Under the pieces are notes generated by a model. The model searched no databases. It worked only from the letters and a program-made list of their open reading frames with translations, and had not been told where the DNA came from. A program made the translations under genes and the position numbers. This document shows, one piece after another, positions 15,014 to 22,844 of a stretch of 41,815 bases of DNA; the stretch's first letter is position 1; every line of letters starts with the position of its first letter. The DNA is from Thermoleophilia bacterium (GTDB taxonomy: Bacteria; Actinomycetota; Thermoleophilia; Miltoncostaeales; Miltoncostaeaceae): NCBI GenBank assembly GCA_020438485.1, contig JAGQUM010000008.1, positions 1 to 41,815 of the forward strand. Direction: 5' to 3'.

Positions 15014-16275
15014 CGGACGATCAGCGCGCGAGGTCCCCGCGGGCCAGCATGCGCGAGGGACCGCTGTCGGAGCTGTTCCGCAACACCGAGGCGATGTCCG
15101 CGGCCCCGCGCCCCGCGGACGAGCCCGCCCCGGAGGCGCCCCGCGCGCAGGGACACGACTTCGGCGCGCGCATCCGCGTGGTCGGCATCGGCGGCGGCGG
15201 CTGCAACGCCGTGGACCGCATGATCGAGGCGGGCCTGCGGGGTGTGGAGTTCATCGCCGTCAACACCGATCGGCAGGCTCTCGACTCGTGCAGCGCCGAC
15301 GTCCGTATCCCCGTGGGCTTCGAGCTCACGAAGGGGCTCGGCACGGGCGGCGACCCCGCCAAGGGCGAGCAGGCCGTGCGCGAGAGCGAGGACCACCTGC
15401 GCGCGGCGCTCAAGGGCAGCGACCTGGTGTTCATCGCCGCAGGTGAGGGCGGTGGCACCGGCTCGGGCGGTGCGCCCGGCGTGGCCCGTGTGGCCCGCGA
15501 GGTCGGCGCGCTCACCGTGGCCGTGGTCACCCGCCCGTTCGCGTTCGAGGGCGCCAAGCGGGGACGCATGGCCGACGAGGGCCTGAAGAAGCTGCACGAC
15601 GCGGCCGACACGGTCATCGTGGTGCCCAACGACCGGCTGATGTCGGTGCTGGAGCGCGGCACCAGCATGGTCGACGCGCTGCGCGTCTGCGACGACCTGC
15701 TGCGGCAAGGCGTCCAGGGCATCTGCGACATCATCACGCTGCCGGGCCTCATCAACCTGGACTTCGCCGACGTGCGCACCGTCATCCGCGGCGCCGGCAC
15801 GGCCCTGCTGGGCATCGGCTACTCCGGGGGTGGCAACCGCGCCGCCGAGGCGGCCCGCGCGGCCATCTCGTCGCCGCTGCTCGAGACGCCCATCGACGGC
15901 GCGAAGGGCGTGCTCATCGGCATCACGGGCGGCCCCGACCTTTCGCTGATGGAGGTCTCGGAGGCCGCGAACGTCGTGGCCGAGGCGGCCGACGCCGACG
16001 CCAACATCATCTTCGGCGCCAGCATCGACCCCGAGCTCAGCGGCCAGGTGTGGGTCACGGTCGTCGCCGCCAACTTCACCGGCGTGCGCTCCGTCCCCGA
16101 GGTGCCCGCGGAGGAGCCCACCGAGGTGCACACGTCGCGGGGTGTCCGCCAGGTGCCGCGCCTGGCCGTGGCCCCGCCGTCGTCCGCGCACGGGCCCGTC
16201 GGGTCCGCTCCCGTCGCCGCCCCCTCCGTGTTCGCGCACGCCGGGTCGCCGACGGCGACCGCCCGCGACGCCTAG
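15010..16275 (+). CDS. ftsZ: FtsZ, divergent form with N-terminal extension and no recognisable C-terminal peptide
   Basis: Tubulin-like GTPase that forms the division ring. The GTPase core begins at about residue 53, after a 50-residue extension: GIGGGGCNAVDRM at 59-71, the tubulin signature GEGGGTGSG at 145-153 (usual form GMGGGTGTG) and the T7 loop NLDFADVRT at 249-257, so the catalytic Asp is kept. VTRPFAFEGAKR at 173-184 is typical. The C-terminal domain ends near 357, followed by a 65-residue Pro/Ala/Ser-rich tail with no [D/E]IPxFLR-like peptide for FtsA/SepF/ZipA binding. The start overlaps the parA stop. No mur or fts genes flank it, so this is not the dcw locus; it may be a second FtsZ. 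Confidence 0.88.
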   Translation: MTDDQRARSPRASMREGPLSELFRNTEAMSAAPRPADEPAPEAPRAQGHDFGARIRVVGIGGGGCNAVDRMIEAGLRGVEFIAVNTDRQALDSCSADVRIPVGFELTKGLGTGGDPAKGEQAVRESEDHLRAALKGSDLVFIAAGEGGGTGSGGAPGVARVAREVGALTVAVVTRPFAFEGAKRGRMADEGLKKLHDAADTVIVVPNDRLMSVLERGTSMVDALRVCDDLLRQGVQGICDIITLPGLINLDFADVRTVIRGAGTALLGIGYSGGGNRAAEAARAAISSPLLETPIDGAKGVLIGITGGPDLSLMEVSEAANVVAEAADADANIIFGASIDPELSGQVWVTVVAANFTGVRSVPEVPAEEPTEVHTSRGVRQVPRLAVAPPSSAHGPVGSAPVAAPSVFAHAGSPTATARDA

Positions 16276-16279
16276 GCCC

Positions 16280-17854
16280 ATGGGTGGGGTGAACGGGGTG
16301 GTCGCCGCGGGCCACCCCCTCACCGCCCGCGCCGGCGCCGAGGTGCTGGCCGACGGGGGCAACGCCGTCGACGCGGCCGTGGCCGCCGCGTTCTCGGCGG
16401 CGGTATGTGAGAGCGCACTGACCGGGCCCGGCGCGGGCGGCTACATGCTGTACGCCCCCGTGGGGCGGGAGGCGGTCGCCCTCGACTTCTTCGTCGCCGC
16501 CCCCGGCCTCGACCCGGCCACGCCGCCCCTGACGGAGGCGATGATGGAGGCGTTCGTCGTGCCGTTCGGTGGCGCCGACCAGGTGTTCCACATCGGGCCG
16601 GCGTCCGTCGCCGTGCCCGGCATGGTGCGGGGCCTGTGCGAGGCGGCCGAGCGGTACGGACGCCTGCCTCTGACGCGCCTCGTCGAACCGGCCGTGGCGC
16701 TGGCCCGGGAGGGAGTCGAGGTCGGCGTGGAGGTCGCCACGCTGTTCCGCGTGCTGGGCGCCATGCTGGTCCACACCCCCGAGTGCGCCGCCGTGTACGC
16801 GCCCGGCGGAACGCTGGCGGCCGCAGGGGACCGGCTGACGTTCGGCGACCTGGCGCACACGCTCGAGCACATCGGGCGGACCGGTCCGTCGTGCATGGAC
16901 CCGGGCGGTTGGCTGGGTGACGCCATCGTGGAGCACCTGGCGGGCGTCGGCGGTCGCGTGACCCGTGCGGACCTCGCGGCGTACCGCGTGGCGTGCAACG
17001 CCCCCATCCGCCGCCGTTTCCGGGGTCTCGACCTGCGGCTCAACCCACCGTCGTCGGGGGGAGGCGCGCTGATCGCGGCGGCGCTGGCCGCGCTGGACGA
17101 GCGCCCGCCGCCCAGCGGCGAGGTCGCGTACTACGCGGCCGTCGCCTGGGCAGGGGAGGTCGCCAACGCTGTCAGGGCCGATGCGTTCTCCGGCGGGCTG
17201 CGCGCGCACGAGATGCCGCCGGCCGCGTGGGACGAGGTCCGCCGCCGGGCGGCGGCGATGGTCAGCGAGACCCGCAAGCCCGCCGGGTCCACCACGCACG
17301 TCAGCGTGGTCGACGCCGATGGCGCGATGGCGGGGCTCTCCAGCTCCAACGGCGCGGCCTCGGGCGTGGTCGTGCCCGGCACGGGTGTGTTGCTCAACAA
17401 CATGATGGGCGAGGAGGACCTGAACCCCGGCGGGTTCGGGGGGGTGGCGGCCGGCGAGCGCCTGGCGTCCATGATGGCCCCCGTCGTCGCGCTGCGCGAC
17501 GGGGTGCCCGAGGTATGCCTGGGCGCGGCCGGCTCCAACCGCCTGCGTTCGGCCATCACGCAGACGCTAGTATCGATCGTGGACGACGGCATGGGCGTCG
17601 CCGCAGCCGCCGCGCGCCCGCGCGTGCACCCCGAGGGCGGGGGCCTCGACGTGGAGGGCGGCGTATCCTCCGCGATCTGCGCGGCCCTCGAGGGGGCCGG
17701 GCACACGCTGCGCAGGTGGGACGCCGCGAACCTGTTCTTCGGGGGCGTGAGCGCCGTCACCCACCGCGCCGGCATCATGGATGGGGCGGGCGATCCCCGC
17801 CGGGGCGGCGGGGCGTACGCGGCCCTCGCGAACGGGGAGGTGGAGCGGCTGTGA
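16280..17854 (+). CDS. ggt: Gamma-glutamyltransferase family protein without a signal peptide
   Basis: Ntn-hydrolase that cleaves or transfers gamma-glutamyl groups, as in glutathione or poly-gamma-glutamate turnover, after self-cleavage into two chains. The N-terminus GVVAAGHPLTARAGAEVL and GGNAVDAAVAAAF is the family hallmark. The conserved cleavage region is GSTTHVSVVDADG, whose second Thr is the expected nucleophile, followed by LLNNMMGEEDLNP and GAAGSNRLRSAI, the latter in place of the usual GGSR. Length 524 residues is usual, but the ATG at 16280 begins directly at the mature domain, so the enzyme appears cytoplasmic. It lies 4 bp after ftsZ and overlaps the next gene by 4 bp. Confidence 0.88.
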   Translation: MGGVNGVVAAGHPLTARAGAEVLADGGNAVDAAVAAAFSAAVCESALTGPGAGGYMLYAPVGREAVALDFFVAAPGLDPATPPLTEAMMEAFVVPFGGADQVFHIGPASVAVPGMVRGLCEAAERYGRLPLTRLVEPAVALAREGVEVGVEVATLFRVLGAMLVHTPECAAVYAPGGTLAAAGDRLTFGDLAHTLEHIGRTGPSCMDPGGWLGDAIVEHLAGVGGRVTRADLAAYRVACNAPIRRRFRGLDLRLNPPSSGGGALIAAALAALDERPPPSGEVAYYAAVAWAGEVANAVRADAFSGGLRAHEMPPAAWDEVRRRAAAMVSETRKPAGSTTHVSVVDADGAMAGLSSSNGAASGVVVPGTGVLLNNMMGEEDLNPGGFGGVAAGERLASMMAPVVALRDGVPEVCLGAAGSNRLRSAITQTLVSIVDDGMGVAAAAARPRVHPEGGGLDVEGGVSSAICAALEGAGHTLRRWDAANLFFGGVSAVTHRAGIMDGAGDPRRGGGAYAALANGEVERL

Positions 17855-18150
17855 GTACGACCGTGACGGTGGAGGGCGTCGACTACGAGATGGAGGCCGA
17901 GCCGGTGCGCGCGTCGTTGTCGGACGGCCCGACCATGCTCTGGGGCTTCCCGGTCAACGTTCGCCGCGACGGCCAGGTGGTGAGTCGCAAGACGTGCTTC
18001 GTGGGGCGCATCTCCGTGGCCGCCCGCGACCCCCAGGCCCCCGACGCGCCGTTCGACGTGCTGGAGCCCATCCTCCACGAGCTCGCGTTCGCCCGCGTGG
18101 CGGCCCGCATCGAGAAGCACGAGTTCGACGACGAGATCGTGTTCGCCTAG
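17851..18150 (+). CDS. Small hypothetical protein, operon partner of ggt
   Basis: 99 residues, not recognised. Acidic and soluble, with beta-rich character (TVTVEGVDYEMEAEPVRA, GFPVNVRRDGQVVSRKTCFVGRI) and a helical C-terminus (ILHELAFARVAARIEKHEFDDEIVF). The GTG overlaps the ggt stop (GTGA), so it is translationally coupled. No signal peptide or metal motif. It is the last gene of the ParA-FtsZ-GGT operon, followed by a 600-bp gap. Confidence 0.7.
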   Translation: MSTTVTVEGVDYEMEAEPVRASLSDGPTMLWGFPVNVRRDGQVVSRKTCFVGRISVAARDPQAPDAPFDVLEPILHELAFARVAARIEKHEFDDEIVFA

Positions 18151-18752
18151 CGTCGCGAGCCGGAGGTTCGCGAGCAGCGTGGCGGGCGAATACCGCGTGC
18201 GACGGGGGCCGTTCGGGACGATGGTGGTGCCATGGCCCGAGCCGACGACGACGCGCGCACAGCCCGGGTTCGCCGCGCCGCGACGGGGTGCACCTGAGCG
18301 CGCGGCCGCCAGGCCGCCGCGACATCTCCCACCCGGGCCGCCCGGTGCCGCGAGCACATGTGTCGCCTGCGGTGGTCAGGCACCTGGACACGACCCGATA
18401 CCCCAAGTCCGGGTCCCGGCAGCACGCGACCGCCCTCCCGCGTCGCCGGGCCGCCCCATCGGCGTCACCGGCGACATGGACGACGACGTCACCGCCCCGC
18501 TTCGAGACCGCTTCCCGACCGGATCGCCCGCCCGGGCACCCGGCGCCGGCCGGTCGCGCCCCCACTCGCTCCGGGATCACCGCCGGAGGTCGAGCGCTCC
18601 ACACCGCGCTCTCCCCGTGACGCGCGGGCACACTCCCGCCCCGGCCGGAGAACCCCACCCGGACCGCTGCAGCCGGAGACCGGATCCACCCGCACAACCA
18701 TGACCGCCATCACACCGTCGTCGGCGCCCCACTCAACAGCCGCGCCAACGAC
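18151..18752. other. 600-bp gene-free region between convergent genes
   Basis: No convincing gene. Open frames here are Pro/Arg/His-rich and lack domain signals; the longest plus-strand frame, 18179-18703, looks like a random high-GC frame. No tRNA, hairpin with T tract or repeat array was seen. It may hold a decayed gene, but no homology can be claimed. Confidence 0.5.
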
Positions 18753-19580
18753 CTACCGGGCGTCGTGGACCCGGGCGGACACCCCGCCGGCGTCGACCGC
18801 CGCGCCGGGGGGCACGGACGTCCGCAGCATCGCCAGCGCCAGCGCGGTGCCGTCGGCGTCCGTCGCGGCGGACGTGACCACCCCGACGTCGGCGCCGCCG
18901 TGGGTCACTGTCACCCCGGGGGCCAGCGGGGCACCGGCACGCAGCACCCGCAGCGTGCGGCGCACGCCGCCCCGGTGCTGGGCGCGCGACACGGTCTCCT
19001 GCCCCAGGTAGCAGCCCTTCGAGAAGCTCACGTGCGTGTCCTGCAGGCCGGCCTCCTGCACCAGCGTGCGCTCTCCCGTGTCCACCCCCACCCGCGGCAC
19101 GGCGGCCGCGACGCGCCGGGCCTCCAGCGCCGCTCGCGCGGCACCGGGGTCGGAAACGTCGGCGGTCAGCGCGGCGACCGCGGCGTCGCCCACCACCTCG
19201 CGCGTGCCGGGGACATCGCCGGGGGCCATGGCGTCGGCCCCCTCCGGGACGTCGCCGTCCGTGACGACGCCCGCCACCACCTCGGGCCCCAGTACGTCGA
19301 GGTCCTCGGTGAAGTGGAGCCGGGCGAACGTGGAGACCACCTCGTCGGCCCGCTCGGGCGCGACCAGCAGCGTGAACGCGTCGTCCGCGTCGCGCAGCAC
19401 CCGGACCGTGGCGCGGATGTGCCCGCGCTCGTTCAGCAGCAGCGCGGGACGGGCTCCGCCCACGCCCAGCGCGGCGACGTCGTGCGAGAGCAGGCCGTTC
19501 AGGAACGTCGCCGCGTCGGGCCCCTCGACCCAGATCATCGCGACCTCCGTCGGCACCACGAGCGGCGCGGTCCCGGTCAC
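18753..19580 (-). CDS. ygfZ: YgfZ/GcvT-family folate-binding protein
   Basis: YgfZ (IBA57 family) uses folate to help assemble or repair Fe-S clusters. The defining motif KGCYLGQE is at residues 188-195, with Cys190. The N-terminal part resembles GcvT (EGPDAATFLNGLLSHDVAAL, LLNERGHIRATVRVL), and a small C-terminal beta domain follows (HGGADVGVVTSAA). Length 275 residues is slightly short but in range. The GTG start overlaps the stop of the Lon-N gene by 4 bp, so they share an operon. The glycine-cleavage T protein itself is less likely because the KGCYxGQE motif is specific to YgfZ. Confidence 0.88.
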   Translation of the reverse strand: MTGTAPLVVPTEVAMIWVEGPDAATFLNGLLSHDVAALGVGGARPALLLNERGHIRATVRVLRDADDAFTLLVAPERADEVVSTFARLHFTEDLDVLGPEVVAGVVTDGDVPEGADAMAPGDVPGTREVVGDAAVAALTADVSDPGAARAALEARRVAAAVPRVGVDTGERTLVQEAGLQDTHVSFSKGCYLGQETVSRAQHRGGVRRTLRVLRAGAPLAPGVTVTHGGADVGVVTSAATDADGTALALAMLRTSVPPGAAVDAGGVSARVHDAR

Positions 19581-20200
19581 GGGTGGGGCCCCGCGCCGTT
19601 GGTGGCGGCCCGCCTGGCCGCCGCGCGGGCCTCGCCGAGCCCCTCGGCCGTCGCCGCGAGCGCGTCGCGCACCGCGGCCAGCCGGACGTTCTCGTCGCGG
19701 CACTCCAGCAGCTGCTGCAGCACGTCGCCGGGCAGCTCCACGGCGCCGGCCGCCGCGTACGACAGCGGCACGCCCGGATCGACACGCGGGTCGCGGGGCG
19801 TGCCCGTCGCCGCCTCGGCGACGTCTCGGAACGCGCTTACGGCGGCGGCGGCGAGCCCCGCGTCCACCGCCACGTCGTCGTCGGCCTCCGGCGTGCAGAG
19901 CGCCGACTCGTAGAGGTGGGGACCCCCGGGCGCGCCGATGCGCACGGGCACAATGCCCCGGACCACGACGACCACCCGGCCATCCTCCGTGCGCTGCACC
20001 AAGCGCTCGAACTCGGCCGCGCACCCCACGGCGGCGCGCGCGCCCTCATGCTCGCGCACCACCACGAACGGCGCGGCGGCCAGCACGCAGTCGGCGAACA
20101 ACTGCCGGTACCGGACCTCGAACACGTGCAGGGCGCGGGCCTCACCCGGCAGCAGCACCAGGTCCAGGGGGAACAGCCCGTGTTCGCGCGCCTCGCTCAT
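19577..20200 (-). CDS. Stand-alone LON N-terminal (substrate-binding) domain protein
   Basis: 207 residues corresponding to the Lon protease N-terminal domain only, without AAA+ ATPase or Ser-Lys protease parts. The start is diagnostic: FPLDLVLLPGEARALHVFEVRYRQLFADC, and later the VVRGIVPVRI strand and a helical bundle (DVLQQLLECRDENVRLAAVRDAL). Such proteins are widespread in actinobacteria and their role is not established; a substrate-recognition adaptor is a possibility. The ATG at 20200 is favoured over one at 20227 because a TATGCT box ends 8 nt before it. ygfZ overlaps its end. Confidence 0.85.
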   Translation of the reverse strand: MSEAREHGLFPLDLVLLPGEARALHVFEVRYRQLFADCVLAAAPFVVVREHEGARAAVGCAAEFERLVQRTEDGRVVVVVRGIVPVRIGAPGGPHLYESALCTPEADDDVAVDAGLAAAAVSAFRDVAEAATGTPRDPRVDPGVPLSYAAAGAVELPGDVLQQLLECRDENVRLAAVRDALAATAEGLGEARAAARRAATNGAGPHP

Positions 20201-20208
20201 GCGCGACC

Positions 20209-20214
20209 AGCATA
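20209..20214 (-). promoter_or_regulatory. -10 box (TATGCT) of the leaderless Lon-N/ygfZ operon
   Basis: On the minus strand TATGCT is followed by 8 nt and the ATG at 20200. It lies in the short gap after the OpuAC-like gene, showing that the two minus-strand units are promoted separately. Confidence 0.55.
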
Positions 20215-20246
20215 GGCCGTGGCGCATCCGGGGGCGCGCGGCGGCG

Positions 20247-21209
20247 TCAGTCCGACTGCAGGGACGCGACGAACGCCCGGGCGACGTCCTGGGCCGGGCG
20301 CCCGTCCAGGTCGACCTCGGAGTTGAGCTCGCGCATGTGGCCGAGCGTGAGGTGCGACGTCACTCGGGACACGGCGCGATCGAGCGCCGCCCGGGCCGGC
20401 GCGCGCATGCGGTGCAGCGCGACCGTCGACACGGCCAGGAACGGTCGGAAATCGACCGTTCCGGCGAAGCGCCCGGCGTCGTCGCGGACCAGTGCCAGCG
20501 GCAGCGTGGCGAGCTGGGGGTCGGTGGAGAACGCGTACACGCACTGCGCCCGGCCGTCCGTGATCGGCGCGTAGCGCCCGTCCACGGGGACCATGACCAC
20601 ACTCCCGAACCGGATGCCGTACGCCCTGCGCAGCAGGGGCAGGCCGTCACGGCGGGTCAGGTGCTCGCGGTTGGCCGCGTACGTCAGGTGTGGCGCGGCG
20701 CGGGCGAGCGACGGCATGTCCGCGATGCCCCAGCGGCGGGTCGCCGCCGTCGTGCAGGCGACCTGGTTGGAGTTCGAGAACGGAGCGGGCGGCATGGCCG
20801 TCACCCCCCGGACCGCGAGGCCCTCGCTGACGGCGCGCCACAGCGTGGTCGGCGGGACCCGCCGCGTGGGGGCGGGGTTGTCGAGCTGGGTGAGGTATAC
20901 CGAGCCGTCGTAATCCACGTACGCGTCCAGACGTCCCAGCCGGACCATCGTCGGCCCGTCCGCGTCGCCCACGAGGTCGGTGATACGGACGGCGAAGCCC
21001 TCGTCGCGCAGCGACTGGGCGTACGCCTCCGCGATGAGCCGGCTCTCGGTGAAACCGCGGTGCGCCAGGGTCAGCGACCCCAGGGGAGGGGGTGGGGGAG
21101 CGCCGCCGCACCCGTGGACCGCCAGGGCGACGGCGAGCGCCCCCGCGGCCGGGGCCGGCCGCATGCGCGGGCGAGTCGCCCGTGGAGTCGTCGGCGCGGG
21201 ATGACGCAC
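20247..21209 (-). CDS. OpuAC-like (glycine betaine/choline type) substrate-binding lipoprotein
   Basis: Solute-binding protein of the OpuAC/ProX family, which binds quaternary ammonium osmoprotectants. Signal peptide ends at the lipobox AVHGC. The mature domain starts GSLTLAHRGFTESRLIAEAYAQSL, with VRLGRLDAYVDYDGS and GRPAQDVARAFVASL at the end; these follow the ProX/OpuAC plan. No permease or ATPase lies beside it, so it is an orphan binding protein. The GTG at 21209 is chosen because a TAAAGT box ends 8 nt upstream, but it gives a long Arg/Pro-rich n-region; ATG at 21164 would give a tidier signal peptide. Confidence 0.8.
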   Translation of the reverse strand: MRHPAPTTPRATRPRMRPAPAAGALAVALAVHGCGGAPPPPPLGSLTLAHRGFTESRLIAEAYAQSLRDEGFAVRITDLVGDADGPTMVRLGRLDAYVDYDGSVYLTQLDNPAPTRRVPPTTLWRAVSEGLAVRGVTAMPPAPFSNSNQVACTTAATRRWGIADMPSLARAAPHLTYAANREHLTRRDGLPLLRRAYGIRFGSVVMVPVDGRYAPITDGRAQCVYAFSTDPQLATLPLALVRDDAGRFAGTVDFRPFLAVSTVALHRMRAPARAALDRAVSRVTSHLTLGHMRELNSEVDLDGRPAQDVARAFVASLQSD

Positions 21210-21217
21210 AACCGACG

Positions 21218-21223
21218 ACTTTA
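21218..21223 (-). promoter_or_regulatory. -10 box (TAAAGT) of the OpuAC-like gene
   Basis: On the minus strand TAAAGT is followed by 8 nt and a GTG at 21209, the leaderless geometry seen elsewhere. It lies in the 85-bp divergent region shared with the gene starting at 21295. Confidence 0.45.
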
Positions 21224-21294
21224 TCCGGTTTGTCGCGGGCGGGCTTCGGGCATGCTCCCGTCGACGCGAGTCCCCACTCACAGGAGACGGTGCA

Positions 21295-21696
21295 TTGACC
21301 GATACGAACCTCACCGATGACGACAAGAAACTGGTCCGCTCGGCCGTGATGCGGGCCGGCGTGATGGTGTCCGGCGCGGAGGGTGGCTTCTTCGACACGT
21401 TCAAGGAGGCGATGGCCGCCTCCAAGGCCATGTCCGGCGCGGACCCCGCCCTGAAGGAGATCGTGGGCGGCTTCGGCTTCCCCGAGATGCCCAAGGGCTC
21501 CCGCGAGGAAGTCGAGGCGCGCACGGTGGAGCTGGTCCACGAGGCCGTCGGCGTCTTGCAGGCCAAGGCGCCCAACCTGGTCGAGCCGTTCAAGGCGGCC
21601 GTCCGGGAGAGCGTGCAGAAGGTGGCCGACGCGGCCGACGGCACGTCCGACTCGGAGCGGGCGGCCATCGACAAGATCCAGGCCGCGCTGCAGTAG
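21295..21696 (+). CDS. Hypothetical helical protein
   Basis: 133 residues, not recognised with confidence. Almost wholly alpha-helical and acidic, without signal peptide or membrane segment (LTDDDKKLVRSAVMRAGVMVSG, EEVEARTVELVHEAVGVLQAK, SERAAIDKIQAAL). The TTG at 21295 is chosen because ACAGGAGAC sits at the right distance and an earlier start is not available without reading into the divergent promoter. It ends just before the hisC promoter. Function unknown. Confidence 0.7.
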   Translation: MTDTNLTDDDKKLVRSAVMRAGVMVSGAEGGFFDTFKEAMAASKAMSGADPALKEIVGGFGFPEMPKGSREEVEARTVELVHEAVGVLQAKAPNLVEPFKAAVRESVQKVADAADGTSDSERAAIDKIQAALQ

Positions 21697-21720
21697 ACCC
21701 GCGGGCGTGGGCGGCGTTGC

Positions 21721-21726
21721 TAGCAT
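21721..21726 (+). promoter_or_regulatory. -10 box (TAGCAT) of leaderless hisC
   Basis: TAGCAT is followed by 8 nt and the ATG at 21735. There is no Shine-Dalgarno sequence. It excludes an in-frame start at 21717, which would lie before the promoter. Confidence 0.55.
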
Positions 21727-21734
21727 CGCCGCCC

Positions 21735-22844
21735 ATGCCCACGCCGCCGCTCATCCGGCCCGCACTGTCGGGCGTGGACCCCTACGTCCCCGGCCGTCCC
21801 ATCGACGACGTCCGGCGCGAGACGGGCGTCGAACGGATCGTGAAGCTGGGCTCCAACGAGGGCCCCCTCCCTCCGTTCCCGGCGGCGCTGCGTGCCATCG
21901 CCGCCGCCGCCGCGGGGCAGCGCCTGTACCCGGACCCCGGCGCGTGGGCCCTGCGCGACGCGCTGGCGGCCCGCACGGGCGTGCCCGCGGACCGCATCCT
22001 CGCGGGCAACGGCGTCGACAGCCTCATCAAGCTGCTGTGTCTCGCCACGCTCGACCCCGGCGACAACCTGGCGATGTGCTGGCCGTCGTTCCTGTCGTGG
22101 CGGCAGGGGGCCGGCATCCAGGGAGCGGAGTGGCGGCAGGCCCCGCTGGCGGCCGACGGCGGCTACGACCTCGACGCGCTGGCGGAGCGCGTCGACGCGC
22201 GCACGAAGCTGGTGGTCGTGGTGAGCCCCAACAACCCCACCGGCCAGGCCGTGGGGGCCGGGGCGCTGGAGCGGTTCCTCGATGCGCTGCCGGCCCACGT
22301 GCTGCCGGTGCTCGACGAGGCGTACTTCGAGTACCTGCCCCCCGGCGCGCACGACGGCGCGGCGCTGGCCGCGTCCGGGCGGCGCCTGGTGGTGTTGCGC
22401 ACGTTCTCCAAGGCGTACGCGCTGGCCGGCCTGCGGGTGGGCTACGCGCTTGCGCCGGCCGACGTCATCGAGGCGCTCGGCCGGGTGCGCAACGCGTTCG
22501 ACGTCAACGCCGTGGCGCAGGCCGCGGCCGTCGCCAGCCTCGAGGACGCCGACCGGGAACTGCCCCGCCGGGTGGCCGAGATCGTGGCCGAGCGGGGCAG
22601 GCTCGACGCCGCGCTGCGTGGGCTGGGTCATGCGCCGCTTGCGTCCCAGGCCAACTTCCTGCTGGTGCCGTATCCGGACGCGGCCGCGGCGCAGGCCGCG
22701 AACGCCGCGCTCCTCGCCCGGGGCATCATCGTCAGACCGACCGGTCCGTTCGGCGATCCGTCGGCGCTGCGCATCACCGTCGGGCTGCCGGAGGAGAACG
22801 ACGCGCTGCTCGCCGCGATCGGCCCGGCCCGGGCCGTGGACTAG
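21735..22844 (+). CDS. hisC: Histidinol-phosphate aminotransferase (HisC-type, PLP)
   Basis: Class I/II PLP aminotransferase acting on histidinol phosphate in histidine synthesis; relatives also act on aromatic amino acids. Key positions are KLGSNEGP at 37-44 (the LNxNE-type entry motif), Asn167 in SPNNPTG, Asp194 in DEAYFEY, and the PLP lysine Lys226 in TFSKAYALAGLRVGYA. Length 369 residues. It stands alone, without his operon neighbours, so an aromatic aminotransferase (PatA-like) role is the main alternative. Its stop codon overlaps that of the convergent aminopeptidase gene. Confidence 0.88.
   Translation: MPTPPLIRPALSGVDPYVPGRPIDDVRRETGVERIVKLGSNEGPLPPFPAALRAIAAAAAGQRLYPDPGAWALRDALAARTGVPADRILAGNGVDSLIKLLCLATLDPGDNLAMCWPSFLSWRQGAGIQGAEWRQAPLAADGGYDLDALAERVDARTKLVVVVSPNNPTGQAVGAGALERFLDALPAHVLPVLDEAYFEYLPPGAHDGAALAASGRRLVVLRTFSKAYALAGLRVGYALAPADVIEALGRVRNAFDVNAVAQAAAVASLEDADRELPRRVAEIVAERGRLDAALRGLGHAPLASQANFLLVPYPDAAAAQAANAALLARGIIVRPTGPFGDPSALRITVGLPEENDALLAAIGPARAVD

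Noticed and set aside
18179-18703. Plus-strand open frame in the 600-bp gap
   Set aside because: Pro/Arg/His-rich translation with no recognisable fold, no ribosome site and no operon context; not distinguishable from a random high-GC frame.
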